From Lepidodermella squamata (lineage: Eukaryota; Gastrotricha): a stretch of 64,000 nucleotides of DNA. A program made the position numbers and the translations under genes. The notes beneath the pieces are model-generated. The model saw only the letters and a list, made by a program, of their open reading frames with translations, was not told the DNA's origin and ran no database searches. The stretch lies in NCBI GenBank assembly GCA_047495785.1, contig JBLDXI010000003.1:4278001-4342000 (forward strand). The letters run 5' to 3'. Positions 25,031 to 35,800 of the stretch are shown here, one piece after another (position 1 is the first letter of the stretch; every line of letters starts with the position of its first letter).

Positions 25031-26239
25031 TATCTGTCAGCCTCTTTTATCGAGTCAATAATGTGCAAATTAAAAGCATCGAATTTTTCTACATTAAATA
25101 CTCCTCGTTAGTATCTGCAGACTTTCCTAGTTATAGAAAACTATCCGCTATTTGGTTGACTGCCTGTTCTAATTATTTTATGCTTTAACAAAAAAGGTGA
25201 TATCTGATACGACCTACTACGTTCTGAACATGGATAATAAAAGAATAAAAACGGTGCTGAATCATCGAGTGTTTTTTTTACACTGCTGCCATGTGCTGTG
25301 CCACGTGCCTTTCAATGCGTGTTGCTACCATGCGGCACTGCGTATATAAAGAAGTAGAATAATCATTCTGTGTATGGTTTCGCCAGGTCTTCTAGCCTTT
25401 TTCCTGATTTTCTTTTTGAAAGCTGATTTTTTTCTGCAACCGGCGCGTTGTATGAGGTAAGATAGTTTTTATGATAGTTATCCCACCTCCCAACTTCCTG
25501 ATGAACCAAATCAACAGTCTGTCAATCATATGATTTACTCGTGATTTTACCCGTTGATCTGAATTAGCATCGAATTCATGATGAATTATTATTGCTATTT
25601 GAAGTGACTAATTGTTCTTCTCATTTTCCAGGTCAACTGCACGCGGCCCACATCCTGCTTTGTGATAAATGTGTAACAATTGATTAAAACATGATGTTCC
25701 TCGAATAAATAACTTATATTTTACTGGACTGTTTTTTTTGGTTGTGCCGCAGCAACAAAAGAGAAATAATCAATAACCAAGTTGACAAATATTTCATGGA
25801 ATAATGTTTCGGAACCACTTCCCTCATTTACAATAATATGTTTTCACAACTGAAACCAAGGGCGACAGCCCATTAGCGCCATACGTAAATATTAGCAACA
25901 TCATTTCACAGAATACAGTGGACCTCTCGTGTTTATGCCAACTGATAGTCAAAGTGGCAATTGTGTACTGAACATAAAACACTTATTTAACGCATCCAAA
26001 TGCAACATTTAGACACTGAATGACAGGTGTAGCTGAACACTACTAAATAGGAAGCTCATCTAAACAGCTAAATTATCCAAAAAGACTAACATTTGGTTTG
26101 ACATGCGACCGTAAGTAACCATTTAATACGATAAGTAATGTTAAATTGTCATCATTTTATAGATAAACACGCACCGATTTATCATTACTTGTTTTACATT
26201 AACAGATCACGTCTTTTTGCACAACATTACATACAGTTT
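25031..26239. other. Spacer between convergent TMEM65 and HM13
   Basis: Apart from the candidate micropeptide at 25374-25665, described separately, no exon is recognisable. The sequence is AT-rich and should contain the 3' UTRs of both neighbours. Confidence 0.35.
25374..25665 (+). CDS. Candidate 38-residue two-exon micropeptide
   Basis: ATG at 25374 opens a frame that is mostly hydrophobic at first (LLAFFLIFFLKADFFL), then reaches a good donor (GAG|GTAAGA, exon end 25456). After a TTTTCCAG acceptor, the second exon 25632-25665 stays in phase and ends RSTARGPHPAL-stop. AATAAA follows near 25703. A TATATAAA sits at 25343-25350, but it is only ~25 bp before the ATG, leaving almost no 5' UTR. 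The product would be a small membrane or secreted peptide. I do not recognise it, and the pattern could be chance. Confidence 0.25.
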
Positions 26240-27571
26240 TTATTTGGCCTTCTTTGATTTGAGATTATCAGAACTGGCAGGCTCAACCTTTTCATCAGTC
26301 TTCTCCTCAGCTTTTTCATCCGCTGGATGGTCCAGGTAGCCCATCAACAAGCCGATCTCGCCGCGAATTAAGGCAAGGACCATCGGGGTACCGAGGCACG
26401 CCGGAACGAGGTAAAGCAATGCCGGTTGAGCGTGTTTGAAGATCTGGAGTACAGCCACGGTGACAAGGAGACCGATGACGTAGGCGACAATCGTTGCGTA
26501 GAAGTAAACAGGGGTCTTGCCAGGCCGCTGTTTGGCATCGGCGCGCAGCATTAGAGCGATGAGAAGACCGGGAAGAACGATCTAAAATAGAAAAAGCCAT
26601 TAAATTGTAATAAAACCAACAAGAATTGGACACGTACATCGCCGAGGCCGAGCATAGCGAAATTATTGGCAGAAATACCGTTCGAGATGAGATCTTGAGG
26701 AAAGACCACTACATTTGAAGAGAACAAGTTGATTGGGTTGCATAAAGAAAAGAACAGGCATCTTACACTTAATAGGCGCTTCAAAGGTTTTAGCAACCGT
26801 GACCATCACGTCAGTGAAAAATACCCAGAAGATGTCGTAGATGAAAAGACCGCCGAGCAACAAAATTCCAATGGATAGCGAGTTGATGTGAATTACTTCA
26901 ACACCAGTGACAGAGAAAACAAGTCCGAAAATATTGTTAGCAATCCAATGCTTTTTGACTAGATACCAGGCACCTAGGGCAGCACACGGGACCAGACCCA
27001 AAACCTGGCGACCAGTGAAGGACTCGTTGATCCAGTAGCGCACCGAATTAGATTCAGTGCTGTTTTCGCGATTCAGACTGCTGTCAGGAGTCGACGCCCT
27101 GCTGTCTTCGACCAACGTGAGGCGGAAGTTGACGTTCAACATAGCTCGAACTCCGGCTGGAAGTGGGATCCATGCAGGAACAGGGATCATCATCAAAATT
27201 GGGGTGATTTGATGGAGAAGGGCAAAAACACCCAGTCCAGCGAAGTAGAGCGATAGCAATAAATTGACATACTCTTTCGAAAACAGTTGGAAAAAGATGT
27301 AGAGGCCACACAAGGCGCAACTGGCAATCACCGGGAACATGGCGGCGTCACGGTGGGTCATTCGCTCGATTTGCTCACCCGAGACTTCGGCATCATCACG
27401 CTGCTTCTTCAACGTGGTAACTGATTTCTTGGCTCCGAAGTAAATAGGCAAAACAGCCATGATGATCAGACCAGCGTAAGCCGTGATCACACCCTCGATG
27501 GGAGCCGGAACCTTCGCAGCGGCCTCCGTAACATTACTTGCGTTAGACACGTTTTCCACCACAGAATCCAT
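26240..27571 (-). CDS. HM13: Signal peptide peptidase (presenilin-like aspartyl protease)
   Basis: Three exons (26767-27571, 26638-26708, 26240-26581) encode 405 residues with about nine membrane segments. The two catalytic aspartates are in YDIFWVF (Asp246) and LGLGD (Asp292), and the PAL motif is at 345-347 (QPALLYLVP). The C-terminus ends KSKKAK, a KKXX-type ER retrieval signal. The enzyme cuts signal peptides and other type II segments within the ER membrane after signal peptidase. Asn-rich, N-glycosylation-like sites (NVSN, NASN) are near the N-terminus. The product is slightly longer than human SPP because of a Ser/Asn-rich loop near 155-175. The gene lies 221 bp downstream of an FKBP gene on the same strand. 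Confidence 0.95.
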
Positions 27572-27791
27572 AAATTAATACGATTTAATAATCTAATGAT
27601 AGCATTTCGGATTAATTTTGTTCTAGATTTACGCCAAATGCTCATCATAATCGAATATATCACGACAAGTTTACAAATATCGCATTAATGCACAAGGCCT
27701 TGAGCCGTCACGCAACGCTAACCAGTAATAACTAGATAAATTGATTAACGACAACATTGGCCTTCATGAAGATTGACTCGTTGCGGAATGT

Positions 27792-28474
27792 TTACTTAAC
27801 TTCGAACAACTCAACCTCAAAAATCAAGGTTGAGTTAGGGGGAATGACGCCAGGGACGCCTATTTACACAAAATGAATAAAAGACCGGGCGTTCAAACTT
27901 TTCGTTATCACAAACCCTTGGCTCCATAAGCGTAGTCTGGTGAGCAGGTAAGCTTGGCTTTCTCGCCAACAGTCATCTGTTAGACAGAAGGCAATGAAAT
28001 ACATGGATCATAATTTCTATCAAAATACCTGCGCGACGCCTTCATCCCACCCGCGAATGACTTGGCCGACTCCAATCTTGAAGGAGAAGTGCTTGTTACG
28101 CGAGCGCGATGAATCGAAGACCTTTCCATTCTCGAGCTTTCCTAAGTTAAAATATTGCTTATATTTATATCAGCATCGTGCATAAATGTGTTCCTAACAA
28201 TACTGGAGAATCAAATAAAACAATATTTTGATATTATGCACATTGTTAATGACTCATTAATCGTTTTTATAACAAAGTTAGATGAACGGTTCAATTAATA
28301 AACTGATATAATATTTTATCTGCAGCAAAATACCTTCATAATGGACGACGACTGTCTGGCCGTTTTTGGGCCTGGTTTGTCCTGAAAACCAATCGAAATT
28401 AGGTAGAACAGGAAACTTTTAATTCAGGAGTGTATACCGTCACCAGGAGTGATTGTCTCAACTGTAACACCCAT
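27792..28474 (-). CDS. FKBP1A: FKBP12-type peptidyl-prolyl isomerase (copy A)
   Basis: Five exons (28438-28474, 28334-28381, 28029-28141, 27916-27976, 27792-27859) encode exactly 108 residues, the length of FKBP12. Conserved FK506/rapamycin-pocket segments are [10 protein letters not shown] (Phe and Asp of the active site), QVIRGWDEG (Val-Ile and the central Trp), SPDYAYG (Tyr) and the end [11 protein letters not shown]. His87 of human FKBP12 is replaced by Val. The enzyme isomerises X-Pro bonds in the cytosol and in vertebrates modulates TGF-beta receptors and calcium-release channels. One intron is 192 nt; the others are 52-56 nt. A second copy with the same exon sizes lies 270 bp upstream. 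Confidence 0.96.
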
Positions 28475-28743
28475 GGTCAACTTATGAAAAAAAACTAAAG
28501 AAAGCAAATTTACAAATAGATATAATTACATCAACCAAGTTTTTCAAAGTAAGACTGACGAAAAAGTTGATGAATTTCAAAAAAATTATATCCGAAACAT
28601 GATGACAGTGCATTGAAAACAACATCGCTTTAACTCAGCAAATATGTGAAATTTAATAGTTGAAGCTCAAAGTCAAACCAGGATCAATATCTGTATGACG
28701 AGATAATAATGATCTCAGTTGCGGAACGTTTAACGTTGGTGAG

Positions 28744-29293
28744 TTATTTTGCGGCGTTACCCTTTATTTCAATGAGTTCAACGTCGAATATTAACGTTGC
28801 GTTGGGAGGAATGGTGCCGGGTACACCTATGTAACGACTCAAGAATAACTTTAAAATACACTTGAATTATCGGTAGAAACCTTTTGGGCCATAGGCGTAA
28901 TCAGGTGAGCATGTTAGCACTGCTTTTTCACCAACTGACATCTGGAAATAGAAGACATAATGAAACGCTTCCCTACATCATGCATCAAAACCTGAGCAAC
29001 ACCCTCGTCCCATGCACGAATAACATCTCCCACGCCAATCTTGAATGAAAAAGGTTTCCCACGAGACCGAGAAGAGTCGAAAACTTTGCCATTCGGAAGC
29101 TTTCCTGAGAAATAAATCAGGTATACATCATGAGAAAATAATCTCATATTTCAATTACCTTCATAATGAACAACGACCGTTTGACCTTTCTTCGGAAAAC
29201 TTTTTCCTGGGCAAGATTGAAGATATACAGAATTTCGAAAAAACTTGAAAACGAACCATTTCCAAGAGTGATCTCAGAAACTTCAACTCCCAT
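28744..29293 (-). CDS. FKBP1A: FKBP12-type peptidyl-prolyl isomerase (copy B)
   Basis: Five exons (29257-29293, 29159-29206, 28992-29104, 28881-28941, 28744-28826) encode 113 residues; the first four exons are the same lengths as in copy A (37, 48, 113, 61 nt). Active-site segments are kept ([25 protein letters not shown]), but Gly before the central Trp is Ala here. The protein carries a five-residue C-terminal extension (GNAAK). Its N-terminal strand diverges most from copy A ([12 protein letters not shown]). A tandem duplication with later divergence is the simple explanation. Both copies look functional, and they may differ in partners or expression. Confidence 0.95.
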
Positions 29294-30056
29294 TTTTACT
29301 CGACTCACAACAAATTAAGATACGGCGCTTGAAACACGTTAGAAAGTTAACATAATTATTTACAATCTTGGATTTTTTGGTTACTACATGGGTAAACTAG
29401 ACTTGGCAGAATGCAGAATTCCTCGACGAGGGTTCATTCACATAGTCTAAAAGATGAAATGAAACGTTCCGTCGATGACTTTTTATTCTCCCAGTGGAAT
29501 AACTCTAGTCATATCATATCAACACTATATTGCATTCAGCATAAGTAATCGCAAAGCCCGTAGTTTGCCGTGCGCTTTGCGCCTTGTCCTCCAGACATCA
29601 GATCCCTCAGCCGTAGCGATGACGCTGCATTCAACTGCGACCATCACTAACGCGCGGACCCACCCGCGCATTTGGTGTGAAGATCACAACGTTACTTTTT
29701 TCAATTTATCAAAATTTTCATATAAACCCATTTTCGCATATATATTACTGCCTAGGTAAAATTTTCGTAGATTTCTATGTCATAATAAGTGTCACGTTCG
29801 AAAAACACGCGCAAATCAATCATCGCGCACTTCGATGGTCAACGTCGATCTGGAGGACACCTGACGACCCCGAGACCAGATGGCTGGTCGAACTCGCACG
29901 AGATCTCGGCCTGCATGATTGCGCCTATGGTCAAAAAGTTGATAACGTCCCCCCGACTCGCATTTTAATAATTAATACGGTTCTGGCGGTCTCAAGCCAC
30001 ATGGCATGAAATGAAATTAGATTTTCTCTATTTTAGGTCTAATGACTCCAAGGAGC
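29294..30056. other. Spacer upstream of FKBP copy B
   Basis: No exon recognised. Two plus-strand open frames near 29475-29759 and 29677-30009 have no protein-like conservation. The promoter of FKBP copy B should be at the left end. Confidence 0.35.
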
Positions 30057-30238
30057 CAGGGGCGTAACTAAGGGGGGGGGGGGGGCCAGGGCCCACCAGG
30101 CCCACCACCGGCCCCACCAGCTGGAAGAATCTACTCGGGGTACCACAGGGGGGACCCTTTGGTCTGAAAGATTCGGGGCCGAAAATACGTGGAAAAGATG
30201 TGCTGGCCCCCAGATTGGAAGACCTAGTTACGCCACTG
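30057..30238. mobile_element. hAT-like MITE with perfect 8-bp target duplication
   Basis: The element starts CAGGGGCGTAACTA and its right end, reversed, reads CAGTGGCGTAACTA: 13 of 14 terminal bases match. It is flanked on both sides by CAAGGAGC (30049-30056 and 30239-30246), a perfect 8-bp target site duplication. Terminal CAG with 8-bp duplications is typical of the hAT superfamily. The 182-bp body is non-coding, with a run of 14 G at 30072-30085 and CCCACCAGG-type short repeats. It is a non-autonomous element that must have been moved by a transposase encoded elsewhere. The intact duplication suggests a fairly recent insertion. Confidence 0.85.
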
Positions 30239-30463
30239 CAAGGAGCCCATCATTCGATTGAGCATCAGTCGACCCAACGTAAAGCTGCTACAGCCATCAA
30301 ACCGTTTGACAATATAGCGTAATGGAAACTTTCAGCTTCATTTACTCCTTAGCGGGAAAAGATGTAGGCCTCTTACTTTGCAAGTTTGTTAGGAGTGATG
30401 AGAGCAATCGAATGACGTAATTCACGTGACACCAAGTGTTACATAACCCCTTGGAGTACTGTC

Positions 30464-31295
30464 ATGAAATTTGTGACACTTTTGACACCTCGCCTTTTGG
30501 CAAGGTTTTACTCCACGGGGTTATTTGACTTGATTGATGTTGAAGAGGGCAGTTTGTCTTCAATGATGTCGCCGATGATGGGCGCTCAGGGTGGTCTTGA
30601 ACTGTCTCAAGCTTCTCAAGGCGATTCACCGATCCCGCCGCTCGAAACCCAGGTTGACACGGTACCCAGAGCCCAGGAAGTTGACACGCCACCGCCAGCC
30701 CGGCCACCCCGCGCTCTTAAATTTAGCACGGCAATTGTTGCCGTTACAGGGCGTAACAGCTCGAAAAACGTAAAATTTTCCATAACAGAGTAACGGTTAC
30801 GCAAAAGAAAGAAGATTATCTTGCCTATCTCAAACAGCTGGACAAGTATCTTGAACGACAGGTATACACGTTACTAGCCAGGTCAGCTGCTGTCGAGCCG
30901 TTCGAGACGAAAGCGATGCAGCGTCACAAGGCTGAACTGTCATCGGATACTGCCATTCGATGGTATTCTTTCGCGGATCTTACGAATTTGTCTTTTCAAG
31001 CTAGCAGCATCAGCTTTTTTCCTCTCAGTTTCACAGTCTTAATCAGTTTCTCGCCAAAAGCCGCCACGATGTGAGAAGTCGTAACGGCGTTCGTGTCGAA
31101 GTTTGTCAGGACGATTCGATCTGACTATTATAACGATTCGAAGGACGATACATTTGACTGCATTTATGCCAAGGCCATCTTTGAAGCAACCCACGACATC
31201 TTTGATTTTAGTTCCTGTTTAAGCGATTCACGTCCGATCGCTTCCACCAACCCGACCGCACGACCAGACCATGCTCACAATAGTCGGACTTGACA
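30464..31295 (+). pseudogene. Decayed coding fragments, possibly Mediator-15-like
   Basis: Three adjacent plus-strand open stretches in different frames (30464-30793, about 30788-31075, 31093-31293) have protein-like composition. The first has a Pro-rich segment (PPPARPPRALKF), the second EDYLAYLKQLDKYLERQ, the third DDTFDCIYAKAIFEATHDIF. The middle block loosely resembles the YL.KLKQLSKYIEPL segment of MED15, but the downstream part does not continue that match. Splice sites joining the pieces are not convincing. I read it as a broken or partial gene copy; the identity is a guess. Neighbouring duplicated sequence at 31617 and 32181 may belong to the same relic. Confidence 0.3.
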
Positions 31296-31616
31296 AGGGC
31301 TTCCCCGAAGTTAATGAGATCGCAAAAAAGTTGTAATGAACGAGAACGACCGCCAATTTTGTTCCTGATTCCTAATTTTAAGCTCTATTATATTAATTAC
31401 TTTACAATAATTCCTCGTTATTGGGCAAAACTGAGATATTAATTAAAATCGCTGCTCGAGTTGGAAATAAGCGTCAGCGAGAAATACCCTCTGATTGGAA
31501 TTCAAATGTTGACATTGAAATAGATGCGGACAGAAACCAGAGCCCGTAGCTTGGCCAGAGAAGGCAGCCGAAAACCAGCGGTATTCCCGGCAGACGTTTC
31601 AGTTACCATTTCTTGA

Positions 31617-31948
31617 ATCGATCAGATCGCATCTACCTGCGCCGGTGAGAATCCTTACCTAGATTTTTGCCGCTACACCTGTCCTATAACACCGTATCAA
31701 TGTGTGTTACGTGATTCTGCCAGTCGTAACATGAATGTCCCTTCTATGATGCATCTTTTCTCCATAGCAAAAGCTGAAGTTCTGGCAGAATGCTAACGGA
31801 AGGTGCTATCGAGGTGCGGTCTTTTTCTATCGAATAGACATGGTTAATAACACGAGATAACAAAAAATGAAGTCAATCGGATGAGTGGAAGTGTATTCTG
31901 CTGGAAGCCTTTTGCCAACTTCTATGAAGTCGCGCACATCGATCGAGG
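31617..31948 (+). repeat. Diverged direct duplication, unit 1
   Basis: This stretch aligns along nearly its whole length with 32181-32583. Shared blocks include GATCAGATCGCATCTACCTG, GATGCATCTTTTCTCCA, GCGGTCTTTTTCTATC and GTGGAAGT.TATTCTGCTGG. By eye identity is around three quarters. It lacks the ~70-bp segment present in unit 2 and has no long open frame. Confidence 0.7.
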
Positions 31949-32180
31949 ATTCGCCACGAGCAAGCAAGAACAAATCTTTAGACTGCCCATTTTGGTGTGG
32001 ACATCTATTTCACATGGGATGACATGGGCAGTCAGTACATCAAATGCGGCTGCTCATGAAAAAATAATACGAGTATAGAGGAGACTGAAGTACCAAGTCC
32101 TACCAAGTCCTAATGTCTTTGTCTAAATGGCTGAATTCTACGGTTTTCATAGACGGGGAATCGATTGGTGCCATTTTTGA

Positions 32181-32583
32181 AGCGATCAGATCGCATCTAC
32201 CTGCCCAGGTAAGCACCCTTAGCTGGATGTTTGCCGCCACACCTGTCCAGGTGATTCTGCTAGGAAAACGACGGATTGCACCACGAGAATCAGCGTGCTA
32301 TGTTACAGTATATAACACCGTGACAATGCATGGTATGCGATTTTGCCAGTCATAACACGAATGTCCCAAAATTGATGCATCTTTTCTCCACAGAAAAAGC
32401 TGAAGTTAGCAGAAATTCTGGCAGAATGCCAATGGAAGGTGTTATCGAATTGCGGTCTTTTTCTATCAACTAGGCATGGTCCATAACACCGGATAACAAA
32501 TAATGGAGTCAATAACATCAGTGGAAGTATATTCTGCTGGAAAACCTCTGCTAACTTCAATGCAGTGGATCTGGATCGGTGGT
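32181..32583 (+). repeat. Diverged direct duplication, unit 2
   Basis: Second copy of the unit at 31617. Here the sequence looks more like a split gene fragment: a short open stretch ends AIRSHLPAQ at a donor-like CAG|GTAAGC, and after an intron-like stretch ending TTCTCCACAG it continues KKLKLAEILAECQ. The open stretch can be extended back to an ATG at 32113 (MSLSKWLNSTVFIDGE). The joined fragment is short and soon reaches stops. Family not recognised. Confidence 0.6.
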
Positions 32584-32685
32584 GGGGGCACTTTTTCGAC
32601 ATGATTACCTGCGATCAGAGAATCAAGCTTTTTCTAGTTAAATATCATTTTTAGTATTAAAATACGATTTTATTATTATTTATTT

Positions 32686-32874
32686 TCAAATAATTTGGTC
32701 AACCGACTTTGACGTTACATCTATTCCGCGCAATCGCGCGACGATTGATTTGTTTTTAGGTTCTTGTTCGTTTTGAAGTGGGTTTTTGCCTTTCCTCAAA
32801 GTGAAAGAACCGGATGACGTAGAGCCGACCGTCGAAAATCTGTAGTATGGCGAGCTGCTTCTACTTGAGCTCAT
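32686..32874 (-). CDS. Small Ser/Lys-rich single-exon ORF (62 residues)
   Basis: The frame runs from ATG at 32874 (TAA directly upstream in frame) to TGA at 32686. AATAAA overlaps the region just past the stop, as expected for a very short 3' UTR. The product is Ser-rich at the N-terminus (MSSSRSSSPYYRFSTVGS) and basic and polar afterwards, ending RLRGIDVTSKSVDQII. No membrane segment or signal peptide is visible. I do not recognise the family; a small regulatory protein or a chance ORF are both possible. Confidence 0.35.
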   Translation of the reverse strand: MSSSRSSSPYYRFSTVGSTSSGSFTLRKGKNPLQNEQEPKNKSIVARLRGIDVTSKSVDQII

Positions 32875-35800
32875 TTAACACTTCAATATGTAACCATTTC
32901 TCAAATTGGCAAACATTGCATCAAATGAGACCCGAAAAGCTTGCTTCTGCTAGACAATTAAACTAGACAATAACTGGCATCATTAAAACTGTCATAAATT
33001 TCATTCATAAAAGCATCCATCTCCTTTTCTATGTCTCGTATAAGGGTAGGCGTGTCCAACCTAACCGGAGCGGACTCATGGGAACACCACAGCCTGTGTG
33101 CGGTGATGGATGTGATCTTATAGATAACTGCTAGTTAACAACTAGATAGCAGCCGGTTACCAATTACCAGTTGAGCTATCTCTTGCATACAAGCTTTCAT
33201 AATTGACTCGCAGTTAAGTTTCGATCATAGACATAGTCAATATCGTTCTACCCCTTGGCTAAAGAGCTAAACTCGTACTTCGAACTCGACCCTTGAAATC
33301 CATGAATGCACAATGGTCATAATGGCTTACGACATGCCAGAACATGGCTACAATCTACACCACATGCCATTTTGGGGGTGAATCTTAGGGTAGGAGCAAA
33401 ACTCATTGCAACCGCCTTTCTACGTCTTGTCTCTTCGGAATATTTAAATAAGTACCTGAATACTGCATACGTGAAAATTTTCCCGGCGAGCAAAAGTGAT
33501 CTATCGAAAATCAAAACCTGGCTTGATAGCCATATTCCCCGTACTTAAAGTTTCCTACCAACCAGTTACCCTTTAAATGAATAGCCTAGTGATTCACATG
33601 CGCTACAGTTGACCTGAGGTTGCAATTTAGCCTCCTTCGCCTGAGGAAGAGAAATTTTGGCTGAGATGTTGGTATAACAAGAAAGAAGCCATGGTAAATA
33701 GTGACGGCTGCTCTACAACTTTTATCGGTCTTTTGAGGTACTTGAAGATTTGCCTTATGAAGAATTCTTGACTTTGCGTAACATTTTCACGTACACAGGA
33801 TTGAAGAAATACTTATCTCGCGCATATTAGAATATTGTTCTACTGAAACCTTTAGGGAATGACGGGAAAGAAGAAAGAATAATCTGACAGTTTCTAATAT
33901 TTGTCTTCCGACTTTTCATCAACCAGGAGCTGTACACTGTGAACTTAAATACCCCAATATCTTATATAAGTAAATTATATTGGTAAGAAGCAAATGATCA
34001 TGCTGCATACTTCATTGGTAATCCTATTGGTAAGCTGCTAATTCAGGAAGTTATTGAAATTTGTTGAAGTTCTTTTCAACAATTTATGGTATTTGCCACT
34101 AGCCACATGGTTTTTGCGGCAGAGAGCACAATTAAAACCGGTCTTTTAAACTGCCTTAAAATTAAGCTTTTTTCATTGTAAATGAGCGACATTAGGTTAA
34201 AACGCGGGAGTGCAATGTTATTAATTATAAAACTGTGACTAAGAATTGTTGTTGATCACAATTAAAAACAATTGCTCATAGCTCGTTGAGTTTCCGATGG
34301 AATTTCGACAAAAGAATTTCGCACCTAGAACCACTTTGAAAAAATGAATATGATAGACAGAAAAAGTCACTTTTGAAATATGGCATCGATAGCAATTTTA
34401 CTCGCTGCTATGACGTAATGGATATACCCAGATTAAACTCAAACGTGTCCTATTAACATAGTTTCGCGCACTGGAGCTGAAGTCCTATATTAAACCAAAG
34501 GAGAATTTTCACAATTTTATGTACACGAAAGCGATTGGTGAGCTGAGAAAATGAATAAGAACAGCTCTGTGCAATTTTACCCTTGACTGGACTAATTTTT
34601 TCTGCCTCTCTCTGTCCTTTTGGGTTTAGTTTTTCCAGACAGAATTCCGCTAAGCAGAAGAAAACATGTCTACTTATTATTTTATTTTCAATTTTTCGTG
34701 ATATTGCCTGGATGTTTGTCAGAATCCCAAACAGGAATGCCATTCACTTAACAAATTGCGGCTATAAATGGGCATTGCACATAACGAGGTAAACAGGAGA
34801 ATTGTTTTCATCCGAAGTTTTAAAATGGCGGATAACTCCTGAATTTAGAAAGCGAATGAAAGATCGCATCAACAAGCAGATTGCCCTCACCTCCAAAATC
34901 TGATTTTCATGTCGTCATTCAATCTACTTGAAGTAACGTAAGTTAGCGCAGCGTGTCCTTACTTTGCCATTAGCCTTGGGCCTCGCGGAATTTTTTTCGA
35001 CACCAAGAATGCTTAAATGCGTTTATTTGTATTAGCATGTGTGGAATAACAGCGCTGAAGTGCCCTTTCGTCTGCCTTGTCGTTTATTAATAATTTTCGT
35101 TTATGACAGTTTCGCATCATAATATTCACCATTTTATAACATATGCTCTTTCACATGAGATATTTTTGTTTTTGTTATCGTCAGCATCTTTTTTGGCTAA
35201 GAAAAAGAAAGAGAGCTGGGGTTTCAGGGCAATAATCACTTTAAAACTTGCCGTCCCATCATTCTAAGATGCAATATGTGAACGATTATGACAGATTCCC
35301 CGCACTCGAGGATCGAGCCTTTTCGTCCGGCCTTTTCAGTTACGTGTTTGAGAATCTATATACGAATACAAACAATATTAATACACAAAGGCATGCGGCA
35401 CAGCGCGCGAATCGATCGATGATATTTTTAGTCCTGTTATTTCCATTACCATGCATGCTCATCGCGAGTGTCTATGTCTAAAATCGCGTATATATATCAT
35501 AGAATTATGGCACATGTCATTTCATGTGCCGTTCTTGACACAGGTTATTTGCTGAGTTTTTACATTTCCTCGCTTTCATCTTCTTGCTATCTTTCGGCAT
35601 GTTCCGTGAATTAGCATTTGTGATCGTGAGAAATTGAGGCTGATTTTACATTATCGCACAATTGATCTCATTCTGTATTCTGTATCATGCTTCACATATG
35701 AAGCTTCTTGTTCAAAGTGCTTTTCAGAGGAAAAACCGTAAATGATTATGTGACTCGAACATCTAGTACGTTTTGAAAACGCCGTGTTCCTCGATCTGCT

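Noticed and set aside
29475-30009. Overlapping plus-strand ORFs upstream of the MITE
   Set aside because: No conserved motif, no splice or start context of note.
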